A DNA stretch of 64,000 nucleotides from positions 40,222,129-40,286,128 of the forward strand of contig OX328109.1 of NCBI GenBank assembly GCA_946811185.2. The letters are read 5' to 3'. The position numbers and the translations under genes were made by a program. Every line of letters begins with the position of its first letter. Position 1 is the first letter of the stretch. Source of the stretch: Hippopus hippopus (Eukaryota; Mollusca; Bivalvia; Cardiida; Cardiidae). Shown here in pieces: positions 51,447-62,830 of the stretch. The notes under the pieces were generated by a model. It was not told the origin of the DNA and did not search any database. It was given only the letters and a program-made list of their open reading frames with translations.

Positions 51447-51674
51447 TTAACCCTTTACCACACTATCCCAACTTTTAACGACCCTGAGGAAGACGCCTTT
51501 GAAAACATTGTGGGAAAAGGAGAAAATGCTGGTAACCAGCATTTTCTCCTTTTCCCACAATGTTTCCTGCCCAATTCAGTACAGATTTCGTCATTTGGGC
51601 CACCTTTAATTTGTCGTCTGCAAATGCTTTCATTTTGGACTGGCCTACAATTTTGTCGTTTGGTAAAGGTTTAA
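51447..51674. mobile_element. Family A MITE, intact
   Basis: TTAA at both ends and a hairpin stem with almost no mismatches (GTGGGAAAAGGAGAAAATGC). Confidence 0.85.
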
Positions 51675-51684
51675 TCAAAACATT

Positions 51685-51947
51685 TGAGCCATGTTCTTGC
51701 AAAAGAGGGTTTAATGCATCCCTGTGATGCATGATAGCAAGCAATTCATCACATACTGCACAGGCTGGCATGTGTCAAAACCTCCTGCTTTTGGTAAATT
51801 TCTGCATATCAAAGGCCCATTCTACCTCATAACTCATTATGTTGTTAGACAAAATGGATTTTATGAATCTAGTAATCATTGGATGACTTGCTTGGCATCA
51901 TGCAGCATGGAGATGCATCAAACCCCATTGTGCCAGAGTATGGCTCA
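51685..51947. mobile_element. Family C MITE lacking one side of its hairpin
   Basis: TGAGCCATGTTCTTGC and CCAGAGTATGGCTCA termini. Only one arm of the inner hairpin remains (CACAGGCTGGCATGTGTCAA). Confidence 0.7.
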
Positions 51948-51955
51948 TTTATATT

Positions 51956-52218
51956 TGGCCTGCAACGCGCGAAAAGAGGCATTCGGACATTTGCGTAAAG
52001 TGTCGTCTCGGATCAGCCTGCGCACTCCGCGCAGGCTGATCCGAAACGACATTTTCCATTTTTATGTAATTTTCTGTTTTGCGCAAGTCTACTGTTGGAC
52101 AAAATCTAATGTAGTCATAAAGTGCCGTCTCGGATTAGCCTGCGCGGAATGTGCAGGCTGATCCGAGACGACACTTTACACAAATGTCCAAATGCCCGTT
52201 TTCGCGTGTTGCAGGCCA
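51956..52218. mobile_element. Family D MITE with two inner hairpins
   Basis: TGGCCTGCAACGCGCGAAAA and TTTTCGCGTGTTGCAGGCCA are terminal inverted repeats. Each half holds its own stem: CGGATCAGCCTGCGC / GCGCAGGCTGATCCG and CGGATTAGCCTGCGC / GTGCAGGCTGATCCGAG. A TA target is likely. Confidence 0.85.
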
Positions 52219-52319
52219 TATAAGGTTGCATTACTATTTTCCATTTATATTTCATTACTAAAATCTTAATTAAGTTTGCATTTTTCCCAGACATGGCTTA
52301 CCAAAGATCTGTGATATAG

Positions 52320-53670
52320 TAAAAATATTGCAGTGTAAAGGAGTAAGTGCTGGTTACCAGGGTAGAAAACGTCATCAGAAATACAAGAAAATGCTTTTTA
52401 TCAGCATTTTCTCCTTTTCCCACAATATTTTCCAAAGACTTCACCGTCAGGGCCGTTTAAACAGGGAAATGTTTGGTAAAGGTTTTCTATGTGTGTATTT
52501 CAGCTTGTTTCTACAGATATGCAAAATTAGGAAAGTGTTAATTGTTATTTAACCTTAAATACTCTAAATAGTTGTTGAAATAGAAGGATTTCTTTTGAAA
52601 TTCTAGAGTTAATCTCTTTCTTGTTTGTTTTCTTTTTCTTCCCACAGTTCCCAAAAGAAAAAAAGCTCTTATCCCGTTACCAAACAATCCTAGGTTTTAA
52701 CGACGTTGAGGAAGAGGCCTTTCGAAAACATTTGGGAAAAGAAGAAAATGCTGGTAACCAGCATTTTCTTCTTTTCCCACAAAGTTTTCTACCCTTTGAA
52801 AGACAAATTTTATGTTGTAACATAAAATATCTCGTCTGCATATGCTTCCAATTGGACCAGGCTAAAATTTTGTTGTGTGGTAAAGACTTATATAAATTTC
52901 TTCTGTCCATTCATCATGGACATGCAATCACGCAATTCACAGATTTCTTCTTTTCCACATTTTTTTAAAGGCAGCCTCTCTCAGGGATGTAAAAATACGG
53001 GATTGTTTAGACAGGGAATTTATCATTATGTGATAAGATTTGCAGATAGATGCATACAATTAAATGCCCAGTAGTGGCCAAAAGAAAACAATGTGGGTGT
53101 TAAAATTCATTTCAGTTTAACTCATACCATTTAAAGTATGGAAATTGTTGTGAAGATAACAATCTGTTCTTTTACATTAGGTCCAACTGCTAGTCGCTGG
53201 CAGAAAAATGCATTTTAAAATTAGGTAAAAACAACAAAAGAGCAACCTGGCAACTTTTGACCTGGTTTTATATATTATTTTTCTGCCAGTGACTTACACT
53301 TGGACTGACTATACAATGACAGATCTTCAGAGTAATTTCCAATATTCTGGTAAGCAGCTGGTAGCCAGTATTTTTTCCTTTTCCCACAATGTTTTCTATC
53401 CTTTCAAAGATTGAAATCATGACCACATTTATTTTGTTGTCTGCAAATGTCTCCCATTTGGACAAGTCTAACATTTTGTTGTTTGGTAAAGAATTAAGCC
53501 ACATTTGATCTGCAAGTACTTATAAGTTAAGTCTAAAATTTTGTGGTATGGTACAGAGAGGATAAAGTTCACCGTTTGACCCACATTCAATTTTCCATTT
53601 GCAAACGCTTTCAATATTCGTAGTTTTAAAATTTTTTCCTCCACACAATTTCAGAAGGGTATAGAGTGTT
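52320..53670. repeat. Family A MITEs and unassigned DNA
   Basis: Copies at 52320-52480, 52666-52889 (good hairpin) and 53360-53500. 52900-53350 shows only a repeated phrase TTTTCTGCCAGTGAC / AGTCGCTGGCAGAAAAA as an inverted pair around 53190-53295. No gene. Confidence 0.5.
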
Positions 53671-53900
53671 ATTATCTCGTTACAAAACAATCCTGGGTTT
53701 TCACGACTCTGAGATAGAAGCCTTTTGAAAACAGTGTGGGAAAAGGAGAAAATGCTGGTAACCAGCATTTTCTCCTATTCCCACGTTTTCCACCCTTCTC
53801 GATACCAATTTCGATTTTTGAGTCACAAAAAGTTTGGTCGTCTGCAAATACTTTCAATCTGGACCAGTCTAAAATTTTGTCCTTTGGTAAAGAGTTATTG
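53669..53900. mobile_element. Family A MITE
   Basis: Right-type arm first, strong hairpin, end TTTGGTAAAGAGTTA. Confidence 0.75.
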
Positions 53901-53904
53901 AGTA

Positions 53905-54600
53905 AGGATGGGCTAAATACAGACCGAGTTGATTTACAAATATTAAGACACATGCAAGTGTTCATTGACAGAGAATTCTTTTGAATATAGTGACAAACTG
54001 ACAGAAAAACGGGACACAAAACAATAAAAACATCATTATTATTGCAAAATGATTTTTATTTGAACAATTATATTCATGTTAAAGGCCCAATAGCCGTAAA
54101 TTACACAGTAATGCCACAACAAATAACATTTGCTATAATTCTAGATAATTACTGACCGATGTATGGAGTATTTTGACTTTGACCTCCCTTTGAACATGAA
54201 TTGTAAAGTTGTAGAGCGGAGCACCTTCTATGATCTTCCCGTTCCGCTATATTCTATTCTGTTGCTGAAGATTCCTGCCATGTTTGTGCAGAGCACCCTG
54301 AGATGTTGAGATCCCAGGTGGACAATGTAGTAGTTGACCCAATCCCAACTGATCAGATGAATAAATCCAACATTGTTATACACACAATACATACACATCA
54401 ATTCCACGCACCTGCACCATATATAGGATCACAGACACTATATACAGTTATTATTTTCAACACTTTATAATAGCTCAAACTGGATATTAAGTGGTTGTAC
54501 ATTAGAAATTTAAAGAGGTCACTGACCAGAATGGTATTTACCCTGAATATACCCTCAGGGCTTATAACAGACTTGTATCTGGAGGGATCTGAAAAAAACT
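53905..54600. other. No recognisable gene
   Basis: AT-rich. It contains CCCAATCCCAACTGATCAG and other unique text. It may include the start of the LINE remnant near its right edge. Confidence 0.3.
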
Positions 54601-54639
54601 GAAATTCACAGTTAACAGTTACAACACACAGTGCTCTCT

Positions 54640-55070
54640 CCTGATTAATGGCAGAAATGCCAGCATATTTCAAGATGATATATTGCCAGACATATTAGAA
54701 ATTATCCAGAAAGATCCGAACTTATCCCACTATAACCGCAACATTGCTCAGCTGATCGACATCTGCCTACAACGTAGTTTTGCTAACCCAACAGTGAACA
54801 CTAGCATGGTTGCAGATATCTCTGACTTTGGTAATCAAACCACTATGAAATTACTTCCTAATACTGAGAAAAACATTGACCTTGATCAAGACTCGGATGA
54901 AATAGTCTATGTCTCCAATGTAATGCTTATGTCAATGAAGGCATATGATGTGATGATTGCCTTCGATGGTTTCATTACTTTTGTGAGAAAATTGATCCAG
55001 ACCTTCAGGAGTTCTATGACAATGACCAATCCTACCAATGTATATCATGTAGACATTTAACTTCAGTCTA
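54640..55070 (+). pseudogene. LINE ORF1 remnant with a PHD finger
   Basis: An ORF1-like frame (54683 onward) shifts by one base before 54910. From there one frame carries all eight zinc ligands of a Cys4-His-Cys3 PHD finger (CLQC at 54910, CDDC, WFHYFC, CISC ending 55050), interrupted by one TGA. PHD fingers occur in ORF1 of CR1-like non-LTR retrotransposons. The copy is broken and cannot be expressed as is. Confidence 0.6.
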
Positions 55071-55309
55071 GACAAAACTTCATTCCTACCAATGATCACA
55101 ATAACAGTATTCTGAATCCAGAAAATGATGAATACCCAAACAGAAATGAGGAAGCAGAATGATCCTTAATGCACCATGGCAGAATAGCAAATGATAGTGA
55201 GCCCAGCACTATGAGAAAGAAAACCTCACAGACTGAAGCTGAAATAAGACATGATGTGCTGACTAATACTAATGTAATGAAAATACTTGTAGTACTTTGA
55301 TTTTCATTT

Positions 55310-56065
55310 GGATTACTGTGTTCCATTCGCATCAGGTAGTTGCTAGGCAATACAGGTAACCACTCATTTGTTTATTAAGATCAATTTGAAGCTTATTAGA
55401 TGCTGAATGACAATCTTTCCTTTGGGCGCTCACTGAAACATGTTAAACTTGCCTTTTTGCCCACTAGGTGGCATTGTACCATCTAGTATAAATAGGGCTT
55501 GCTCAGTAGATTTCAGTCAGTCTGGCTGTTGAATTTGTGGTGTCAACATTAGCAACAAATTAACAGGTTACGTTTAACTGCTATAACCGGTGGCTAGGTT
55601 GTAGGTCTTTACTCCAATTCAATAGAGTGAGTTTAGACTAGACAGGTAAAATCACTGCAGATAATGCCCTTAGTTTCCATTGATGCCCAGCATCCTTGGT
55701 CATTAGGGAGACGTTTGTCAGTCAGTGTATTAGAGCTTGTCATTCTGGTCACATCTATTTTGGGTATATTGGAGGTGTTACAGACTGGGACAAGCTGTAT
55801 TAAGTTTGAAGGAGATGAGGTCCAGTGAACTGATATTTCTATGTACATCATTGTATATCATTGTAAATCAAATACACAGGTAGTCTAGAAATCGTCATAC
55901 TTGATTGTTCTTGTAGACAGGTAGTCTAGAAATCATCATACTTAATTTCTATTGTTGATTACTGTCTCAGAATACACTGTTTTTATATGATCATCGTGCT
56001 CATAGCATCAGGTAGCTGGTGAAAAACTGTTATAATCGAAGTGTACATTTTACAAATTAACTTCA
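55310..56065 (+). mobile_element. Probable solo LTR with a core promoter
   Basis: TATAAATA at 55487-55494 is followed at the right distance by TCAGTCAGTC, an initiator as in LTR promoters. A 41-bp direct repeat (ACAGGTAGTCTAGAAATC) lies at 55876 and 55917. GCATCAGGTAG occurs at both edges (about 55330 and 56008). It separates the two halves of the LINE ORF1 remnant. Exact ends are uncertain. Confidence 0.45.
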
Positions 56066-56129
56066 CTCATCATTTCTTTTGTTTTTCATAATTTGTAAAC
56101 AAGAGTATCATCCATATATCACCGTGATT

Positions 56130-57230
56130 CGCATCTGCTCGGCGAAAGTACGCTACACTAATAGTAATATTGAAGAATCTCAAAAAGCAAGTCAAACTAT
56201 ACAAAAGTCTATACATGTATATGTGAATACACATTATCCAAAGTCCAGAATACCACGAACTGGTGATTATCAAGCATCAGAGACCATCAGTAGCCAAAGC
56301 AAGAAACGACCAACAAAGAAGACTGATTCCAATACCGACGACCTAACTCAACAAGTTGAACATTCCAGCAATGTAATAAAAAGATTGGAGCAGAAAATCA
56401 ATGAGCTTGAGAATTCAAACTAACTCCTGCATCAAAACACTTTGTACAAATCATCACCATCAAATCAAAATGACAACCCAAACTTTGAAACTTTACCAAG
56501 AACATACTCCGACGATATTGGGCCCGTATTGAATACAGACTGGGGCAGCTAGAACTGAATACAAGAATACTATAAATAGAGCAGAGACAACAGATGCTAC
56601 AATTGCAAATGGAACAACAACAGTTACTAACAAACTATAATCAATTGCAACACCAGCAATCTCTGATGTTTAATAGTATGATGCATAATCAGAGGATCAT
56701 TCCTACTTGTATACCTCCTCCCTACTTTACATTGAATCTCACACAAGTTCTCCTGCTCCTCCCAACCTTAATGTTCCAAGAATGGATTACTTTCAACCTC
56801 CTCTTATAAATCAGCGTACATATGCTGATCCGCCAAAGCAGCCGGCAAATGCAAATATAAACCTGATAGACAACCAACAAGTACAAAAAGGAAAATCTGA
56901 TAACATCACAGTAGTCCAACAGAGTGCTAAACAGGGCTCTAAAATAACTACCAGCTCAAATCAAAATATGAATAGACCCTGCGATATTGAATCATGTGTC
57001 AATTATTATGAATGAAACGGTCTCTAATAAACCACATATGCACTCTACCCCAAAGAAAGTGACTTTAAAGAATGAAGTGAATGTGACAACTGCCATGATA
57101 GTGAAAAACAAAGTGTTCCAAAAGACCCTGTGAATCTCAGCGTAGCATCAACCTCTCCTAAGAATCTTTTTTAGACCGAGGCAGAGCCACAAACAGAATG
57201 GAGCAGACACCAGTATCCATCTAGATACAT
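56130..57230 (+). pseudogene. LINE ORF1 remnant, coiled-coil part
   Basis: Broken frames with a coiled-coil-like stretch (VIKRLEQKINELEN, ends 56423) and a Gln-rich stretch (about 56590-56670), then an Asn/Gln-rich segment. Several stops and shifts. It continues toward the endonuclease domain. Confidence 0.45.
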
Positions 57231-57660
57231 CTCTCTAGTGACCCTAAACCTGAAAAACATGAAAGGAAATCTAACCTANNNNNNNNNNNNNNNNNNNNNN
57301 NNNNNNNNNNNNNNNNNNNNNNNNNNNNNNNNNNNNNNNNNNNNNNNNNNNNNNNNNNNNNNNNNNNNNNNNNNNNNNNNNNNNNNNNNNNNNNNNNNNN
57401 NNNNNNNNNNNNNNNNNNNNNNNNNNNNNNNNNNNNNNNNNNNNNNNNNNNNNNNNNNNNNNNNNNNNNNNNNNNNNNCTGATGGGCAAGAAAGAATTAA
57501 TGTAATCGAACTGCATACTGAACCAAAACTTTGCATCATATATGCATACCTGCCATCTCGCGGAAACAATTCAAACAATGCCTACCAATCAACACTTGAT
57601 GAAATTGGTGAGATCCTACAAACATTCAGATATACTGTTACAGGAGACCACTCCTTCATA
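57231..57660 (+). pseudogene. LINE ORF2 remnant, APE endonuclease domain, first part
   Basis: VTLNLKNMKGNLT just before the assembly gap resembles the start of an apurinic-like endonuclease domain. After the gap, RINVIELHTEPKLCIIYAYL and PSRGNNSNNAYQSTLDEIGE match the middle of the domain. The catalytic segment normally lying between them is hidden by the gap. Confidence 0.6.
57279..57478. other. Assembly gap of 200 Ns
   Basis: Exactly 200 N bases, probably a scaffold gap of unknown true size inside the LINE remnant. Confidence 0.99.
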
Positions 57661-58162
57661 CATGGCTTCATCCCGGTTTAAATACAATACGTAACAACTG
57701 TGTTAGGGAGAATTCTCTTTAGCTCAGTGGTTATGGTGTTGGCTATTCGTCCGGCGTTCTAGGTTCGAATCCTGCCCGGTCCCTGTACTTCTGCTATGCA
57801 TTTGGTCATTTGTTTCTTTGTCATGGACTTTGTTCGTAAGATGGGGGCTTGTCCGGGTTTGGCTATTGAGCTATTAATCTCCTATGTTGTCGAAAAACAG
57901 ACTTTCTGCAATAAGGCTTTGAGTCATCAATAAATGATGACTTTAAGAGGGGATGTGTTACGGGAAACCACTCCTTCATGCATGTCTTCATCCCGGTTTT
58001 AATACAATACGTAACAACTGTGTTAGGGAGAATTCTCTTTAGCTCAGTGTTTATGGTGTTGGCCTTTCGTCCGAGCGTTCTAGGTTTGAATCCTGCCCGG
58101 TCCCTGTATTTCTGCTATGCATTTGTTCATTTGTTTCTTTGTTACAGACTTTCTTTGTAAGA
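57640..58162 (+). mobile_element. tRNA-like SINE or LTR-like element in 1.6 tandem copies inside the LINE
   Basis: Units start at 57640 and 57958 (318-bp offset). Each contains a tRNA-like segment with A-box TAGCTCAGTGGTTATGG-like and B-box GGTTCGAATCC (57763) or GGTTTGAATCC (58083). GTTACAG borders both sides. The unit junction AGAGGGGATGTGTTACGGG also looks like a polypurine tract before an LTR starting TGTTACGG. No folded functional tRNA. Confidence 0.55.
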
Positions 58163-58445
58163 ATACGCATGCCACATACCTATGTGGTGATCTTAACAAG
58201 ACTACCAGAGAATGAACATGACAAAATATTTAAACAGTTTGTCAAAAAGTATGAGTTATCAACAACCCAAAATGGAATCCAAACTTTTATCCATCCAAAT
58301 GGACAAGTATTAGATAGATTACATTTTGACTAATTCATCTGCTCAGAAACTAATAAAACATATAGCTGTTGATATCAATGAAACATCTAATACATCTGAA
58401 CATGTCTCTGTATCAACCACCCTCAAAGTTGACTATAAACAAAAA
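58163..58445 (+). pseudogene. LINE ORF2 remnant, APE domain C-terminal part
   Basis: Two frames continue the endonuclease domain: LPENEHDKIFKQFVKKYELS with FIHPNGQ, then KHIAVDINETSNTSEHVSVS, resembling the SDH-containing end of the domain (Asp replaced by Glu). The element stops before any reverse transcriptase. It is 3'-truncated and split from the first part by the tandem tRNA-like units. Confidence 0.55.
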
Positions 58446-58539
58446 GACAGAAAAAAAAACAAAAAAAACTATAGGCCTTTACGGAAACTCGGTTACTTCC
58501 CTTCGAAGATTATCTCCCTTGTGGAAATCTCTATTTCCG

Positions 58540-58740
58540 GGGACTACGATCATAACAATCATAGCGGCTCGGCACATGATGATTGTGCTACTTTGTGCTT
58601 AAAGAGAACATTTCGATAAAAAATCCGAGTAGATCTATCTGTATATAAATATTTGTATACAGATATTCAGGTTTTTTATCGAAATGTTGTCTTTAAACAC
58701 AAATTATCATGTGCTGAGTCCCTGTGATAACAATGGCCGA
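58540..58740. repeat. Long imperfect hairpin
   Basis: GGCTCGGCACATGATGATTG, GTGCTTAAAGAGAACATTTC and GATAAAAAATCC on the left pair with GGTTTTTTATCG, GAAATGTTGTCTTTAAACAC and AATTATCATGTGCTGAGTCC on the right. The tip is a TATACAGATA-type palindrome. Confidence 0.65.
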
Positions 58741-59645
58741 ACAAAACAAAAAAAAATCATTCGTGATTTTCGTCATCCAGTTAACTTTCCAAAATCGCAA
58801 TACCTCGCTCCTAAAAATTATTAATCGGAGATAAGTAACATGTCTGGCCTGCTGCTCTGTAACGCACACTGTTGGCAAACGTAACGGATTTGTCCAATTA
58901 AATTCTGTTGAATTTCTCGGACAATGGTGAAAAAGACGCCTAAACTTGTTGCAGTTAAGATAACATCATTAATATGCCAAAAAATCTGCAGTGTCGGTAG
59001 TTGCATCAACTATCACTTTCGAAAGACACAAAAAATGTTATTACTGACCAAAACGAAGCCCCACGATAGAAATAACAGATTTTTCGCAGACTTCCTTGGT
59101 TTTACCATGAATCATAAAATATACGATCCCTGGTTTTTTATAGGATAAGGAATTAAAAAAGAAAAAAAAATCGATGAATTTCGACATGCAGTTAAAACAG
59201 TGACCTATAACATTGCATATGAGAAAAGAATGTGTTCGGACAGGAAACATTCACCATTTGGCGTCGAATTTAAAATGGACTTGCCCTCTGTAACATTTTT
59301 TTAATAATTCCAAATCCTATATTTACAAATGATCAACATAAGATTGAATAGGAACGAGACTTTAATATGACACGTCTGTGTTAATCTGCGCCTAGCATGT
59401 GTGCCGAAACGCTTCTGTAGGTCACCCACTTTGTCCATGAAATACCGAGATCAGAGAACACCCAGCTAACCCTTTACCATCTTCTCAATGAAAGCAATTA
59501 CGGAACAAATTTCGCCACTCATAATGAAGCTGGAATTATTATTTTTTTTAGAGGAGGAATGGAAGGTTTGAAATTTGAATTGTCCTTGTTGTAAAAGTCA
59601 TATATTTGGTAGTTCAAACAGGAGGATGACAAAAAAGCATTTAGA
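58741..59645. other. Unassigned sequence with short open frames
   Basis: A short plus-strand frame starts at ATG 58732 (AEQNKKKSFVIFVIQLTF) and another runs 58924-59148. Neither has a motif I can name. They could be first exons or chance frames. Confidence 0.25.
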
Positions 59646-59655
59646 CATTTTGATA

Positions 59656-59686
59656 TTTTTTTTTTTTTTTTTTTGGGGGGGGGGGG
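59656..59686 (+). repeat. T19 then G12 homopolymer junction
   Basis: Nineteen T followed by twelve G. Length here is unreliable in any assembly. Confidence 0.9.
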
Positions 59687-59829
59687 AGTGGGGTGGTGTT
59701 ATGGATTTTTTTTAAATATATTCAAACTATATGGGGTTTTAGATATAAATAAACGGACTATCCATTTCTTTCTTTTAGATTACAAAATATTATCACTTTC
59801 AACATTTTATATAAATAAATCAAACTAAT

Positions 59830-60100
59830 GATCCCAGTGTTTCAAACCATATACGTTACCGACTTAGCTACCGGGTTCAGTAAACGGCAAAATTTTGGAC
59901 AAGTGCAAATCCAAAGCATTTGAAGCCAACAGGTTAAACATGGATCAAATGGTGGTAATTGCCTTTGAAAAGGTGGAAAATATTGCGGGGAATGAGGAAA
60001 TGCTGGTTACAAGCATTTCCTCCTTTTCAAATATTTTTCAAGACGCCTTTCCCAAGGTCGTTAAAAATCCGGATTGTTTGGTTGGTAGAAGGGTAATAAG
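59830..60100. mobile_element. SINE head remnant and family A MITE
   Basis: 59830-59877 is a minus-strand tRNA-like head (GGTAGCTAAGTCGGTAACGT). 59880-60100 is a diverged family A copy with a mismatched hairpin. Confidence 0.55.
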
Positions 60101-60463
60101 TGTCTCTAAAGAGGCAGGAACAGTCCATTTACCGAAATTACAGCACTACATGCATACCTTGAATTGTCAAAAAAATCCTGATCTCAAAAAATTATCATGT
60201 TTCTTCAGACAAATATCATAACTATTGGTCTAGATTATGAACATAACAAAATGTAGCTTTAGTTCAAATTTTAAATCTTCCAGTCCCCCTTCACAAAATA
60301 CTGATATTCCATCATCTTTTTGAGTTAAAAAGATATACATCAAAATTATTCTTCATTTAAATGAGTGAAGGGTTAATTCGGTGTGTTCCTTTGATCTCGG
60401 TATCACACTGCCGGATGGGCGACCGAATAGTCGTAACGTACAAATTAACGCGCACATGTCACA

Positions 60464-60692
60464 TTAACCCTTTACCAAACGACAAAATTTAAAGCTAGTG
60501 TACACTGAATGCATTTACCAACAATGAAGTAATGTTGCTAAAATTATGGATTTTTATTTCTTTGAAAAGGTAGAAACATTGTGGGAAAGGAGAAAAGTTT
60601 GTTCATCAGCATTTTTTCTTTTCCCCTTACAATTCCGAAAACCATCTTCCTCGGGGTCGTTAAAATCCGGGAATTGTTTGGTATAGGATTAA
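60464..60692. mobile_element. Family A MITE
   Basis: TTAACCCTTTACCAAACGAC start, shortened hairpin, TTAA end. Confidence 0.75.
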
Positions 60693-61140
60693 ACAGACTC
60701 TTCTTAATTGTTTCTGATCTCACTTCACCCTTATGTTGTTTATTTTTGGATAGATTTGAAATTTAACACAGGTTACAGAGGGTAAGTTCATTCTTAGTCT
60801 CTACTTCCATATATTGCTTCCGTGCTTGTGTAGTCCTCGGAAGTAGAAGTTGCGCTTGTGCGCATGCGTAGTCAAAGAGTACTCAAGGGGAGGCTACCTA
60901 GTTTCCGGAAAGGCCTATACAAGCCAAACCAAACTGGGATAAGTGTGATCATGCTACATATCAGAGATCTGTAAAAAATCTTCATACTGTTCCTCAGTTT
61001 TCAACATCAGAAAACATTTAAACCAAAATAAGTAAACTGAATGAAGTTCTAGTTACCACAGAAAAACAAAGTATTCAAGCAACAGAGATAAGGCATGCAA
61101 GATTTTCAGTGGTAAAGTGAGTTATGTGCCATGGTAACAC
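60693..61140. other. Unassigned sequence
   Basis: Contains GCGCTTGTGCGCATGCG, a small GC-rich palindromic patch in AT-rich DNA near 60852. No gene seen. Confidence 0.3.
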
Positions 61141-61376
61141 TTAACTCTTTACTACACAATCCTGTCTTTGTACGACCCTGAAGCTGAAACCACTTGAAAG
61201 CATGGTAGGGAAATGAGAAAATGCTTGTAGCCATCGTTTTCTCTTTTTCCCAAAATTTTTCCTACCCCATCATATAGACAAACCATAACGTGAGCTAAAT
61301 GTACATGTATATTTATCATCTGCAAATGCTTTACAATGATCGAGTCTAAAATTTTGTTGTCTGGTGAAGAGTTTAA
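61141..61376. mobile_element. Family A MITE, diverged
   Basis: TTAACTCTTTACTACACAAT start and GTCTGGTGAAGAGTTTAA end; hairpin with several mismatches. Confidence 0.7.
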
Positions 61377-62140
61377 AAAAAAAAGTAAGTTAAGTGTTTT
61401 ACAAAACTAATCACAGAACATATGTGCAGCTTTAAACGGAATACAATATTGAAAGACGTAAAAAAAAAAACCCCACTTTTGTAAAGAAACCCAGTACTTA
61501 ACAAACAACCAAAAAATTGTTAGGGACAATAAAGCTTTAAAAATCAATCCTTGTCTATACGAAGAGGGTATTCTCTGTGTGGAGGTATACTAGGACTGTC
61601 AAGTTTGAGTGAAATTCAGAATAGACCGATTATTATACCAGGTTCAGATCACATAGCAGAACTATCAAGTTTTACCATTCAGTTGTAAAACATTAAGGGA
61701 GTCTACTCACTGAGGGAGTGATAAGAAGGAAACGGTTTTGGACATAGCTGTAAAGAGACTAGTTGGTTATGTTGCGTAAGTGTATATCATACAAAAAACT
61801 CTGCGAAAGACGAGAAAGTAAAAGAATGGCCAAGTTGCCATGTGACAGTGTTATTCTATCTCTACCTTTCAGCCATGTTGGATTGGACGAGTTTTGGTCC
61901 ATGAGAAGTTGTTAGATGGAAGACGAGAGAAGGCTCCATTAACATTGTAAGATGGGCATTATATTATACTTAAATGGGCATTATATTATACTTATATAAG
62001 TATAATACTTATATGGGCATTATACATGTATTATACTTATATTATTTACTTGCTTGTCAAAAAGAGCTGTACATAAATAACTCATTGAAGAAATGAGTTT
62101 GTCATCATTCATCAATACCCTACGGAGGTTCAGGGCAATT
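61377..62140. other. Unassigned DNA with an AT-rich tandem repeat
   Basis: Around 61953-62045, GGGCATTATATTATACTTA-like units repeat three or four times. The rest is unassigned, possibly eroded retrotransposon. Confidence 0.35.
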
Positions 62141-62830
62141 TGAGGATCTATCATGTTACTGCCGTCACATCAGGGATCAAGTTATGTATGCAGCGTAAAG
62201 AAACTAGCCATAAATTCCGCAAACACTTAAGATCAGCAAATTGAAACTTTCCTACAGAAAAAGGACATTACATGGAAATTTAATACCCCTCAATAGTCAA
62301 CAAAGACGGCGTGTGGGAGAAATTGATTGGGGTATCTAGAAGAATAATGGACTCAAAAGCTACTAAATATGAATCGTAGGAAGTGCTGTGTACTCTCATG
62401 CATGAAGTCAGTGATAATTAATTCGCAAGCACTTGTTACAGTATCGTGTGATCCAGATGACCCTACTGCACTGAGTCCATCTGTACTACTGACCAAAATG
62501 AGTCATCAGTCAAAGTAGACATCAGATTAGCAGACTGATCTGTCAGTCTAAAAGACAATTACAAGGCCTAGCGTGTTCAATATCAAGCTGATATTTCCTG
62601 GAGTTAGTGGCAGAAAGAGTATCCAAACACCTCAAAATCGAGACAAAAGTGGCCAAACACCCAAAGGAATATTTAAGGGGGAGATAATACTGAAGGACAG
62701 TAATGAATACAGGAATCAGTGGCCTATGGGGTGTTGTAACCACCATGTTTCCAGGACAAGATGACCTTGTTTGTCAAGTTCAGGTCAAGGACATAAAGAA
62801 CAACAAGCTAATGTTTTAACAATGTGCAGT
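62140..62830 (+). pseudogene. BEL/Pao retrotransposon integrase remnant
   Basis: Broken frames in order: GVWEKLIGVSRRI (about 62312), EVLCTLMHEVSDN, NSQALVTVSCDPDDPTALSP with LLTKM (62422-62505), and further on FKGEIILKDSNEYRNQWPMG. These match the integrase C-terminal half of BEL/Pao elements (GVWERLIG..RRI, SDPDDP..LTP..LL, DWPLG). Stops and shifts make it dead. Frames are described separately and not joined. Confidence 0.7.

Noticed and set aside
57725..57785. tRNA gene
   Set aside because: tRNA-like boxes occur in both 318-bp units, and the stems are too imperfect for a functional tRNA.
1..61376. Many short frames with [24 protein letters not shown] or [18 protein letters not shown] peptides
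   Set aside because: Both are translations of the family A MITE hairpin in different frames, not a protein family.
62543..62764. A cellular gene at 62573
   Set aside because: The peptide fits the C-terminal part of a broken BEL/Pao integrase region and has no intact frame around it.
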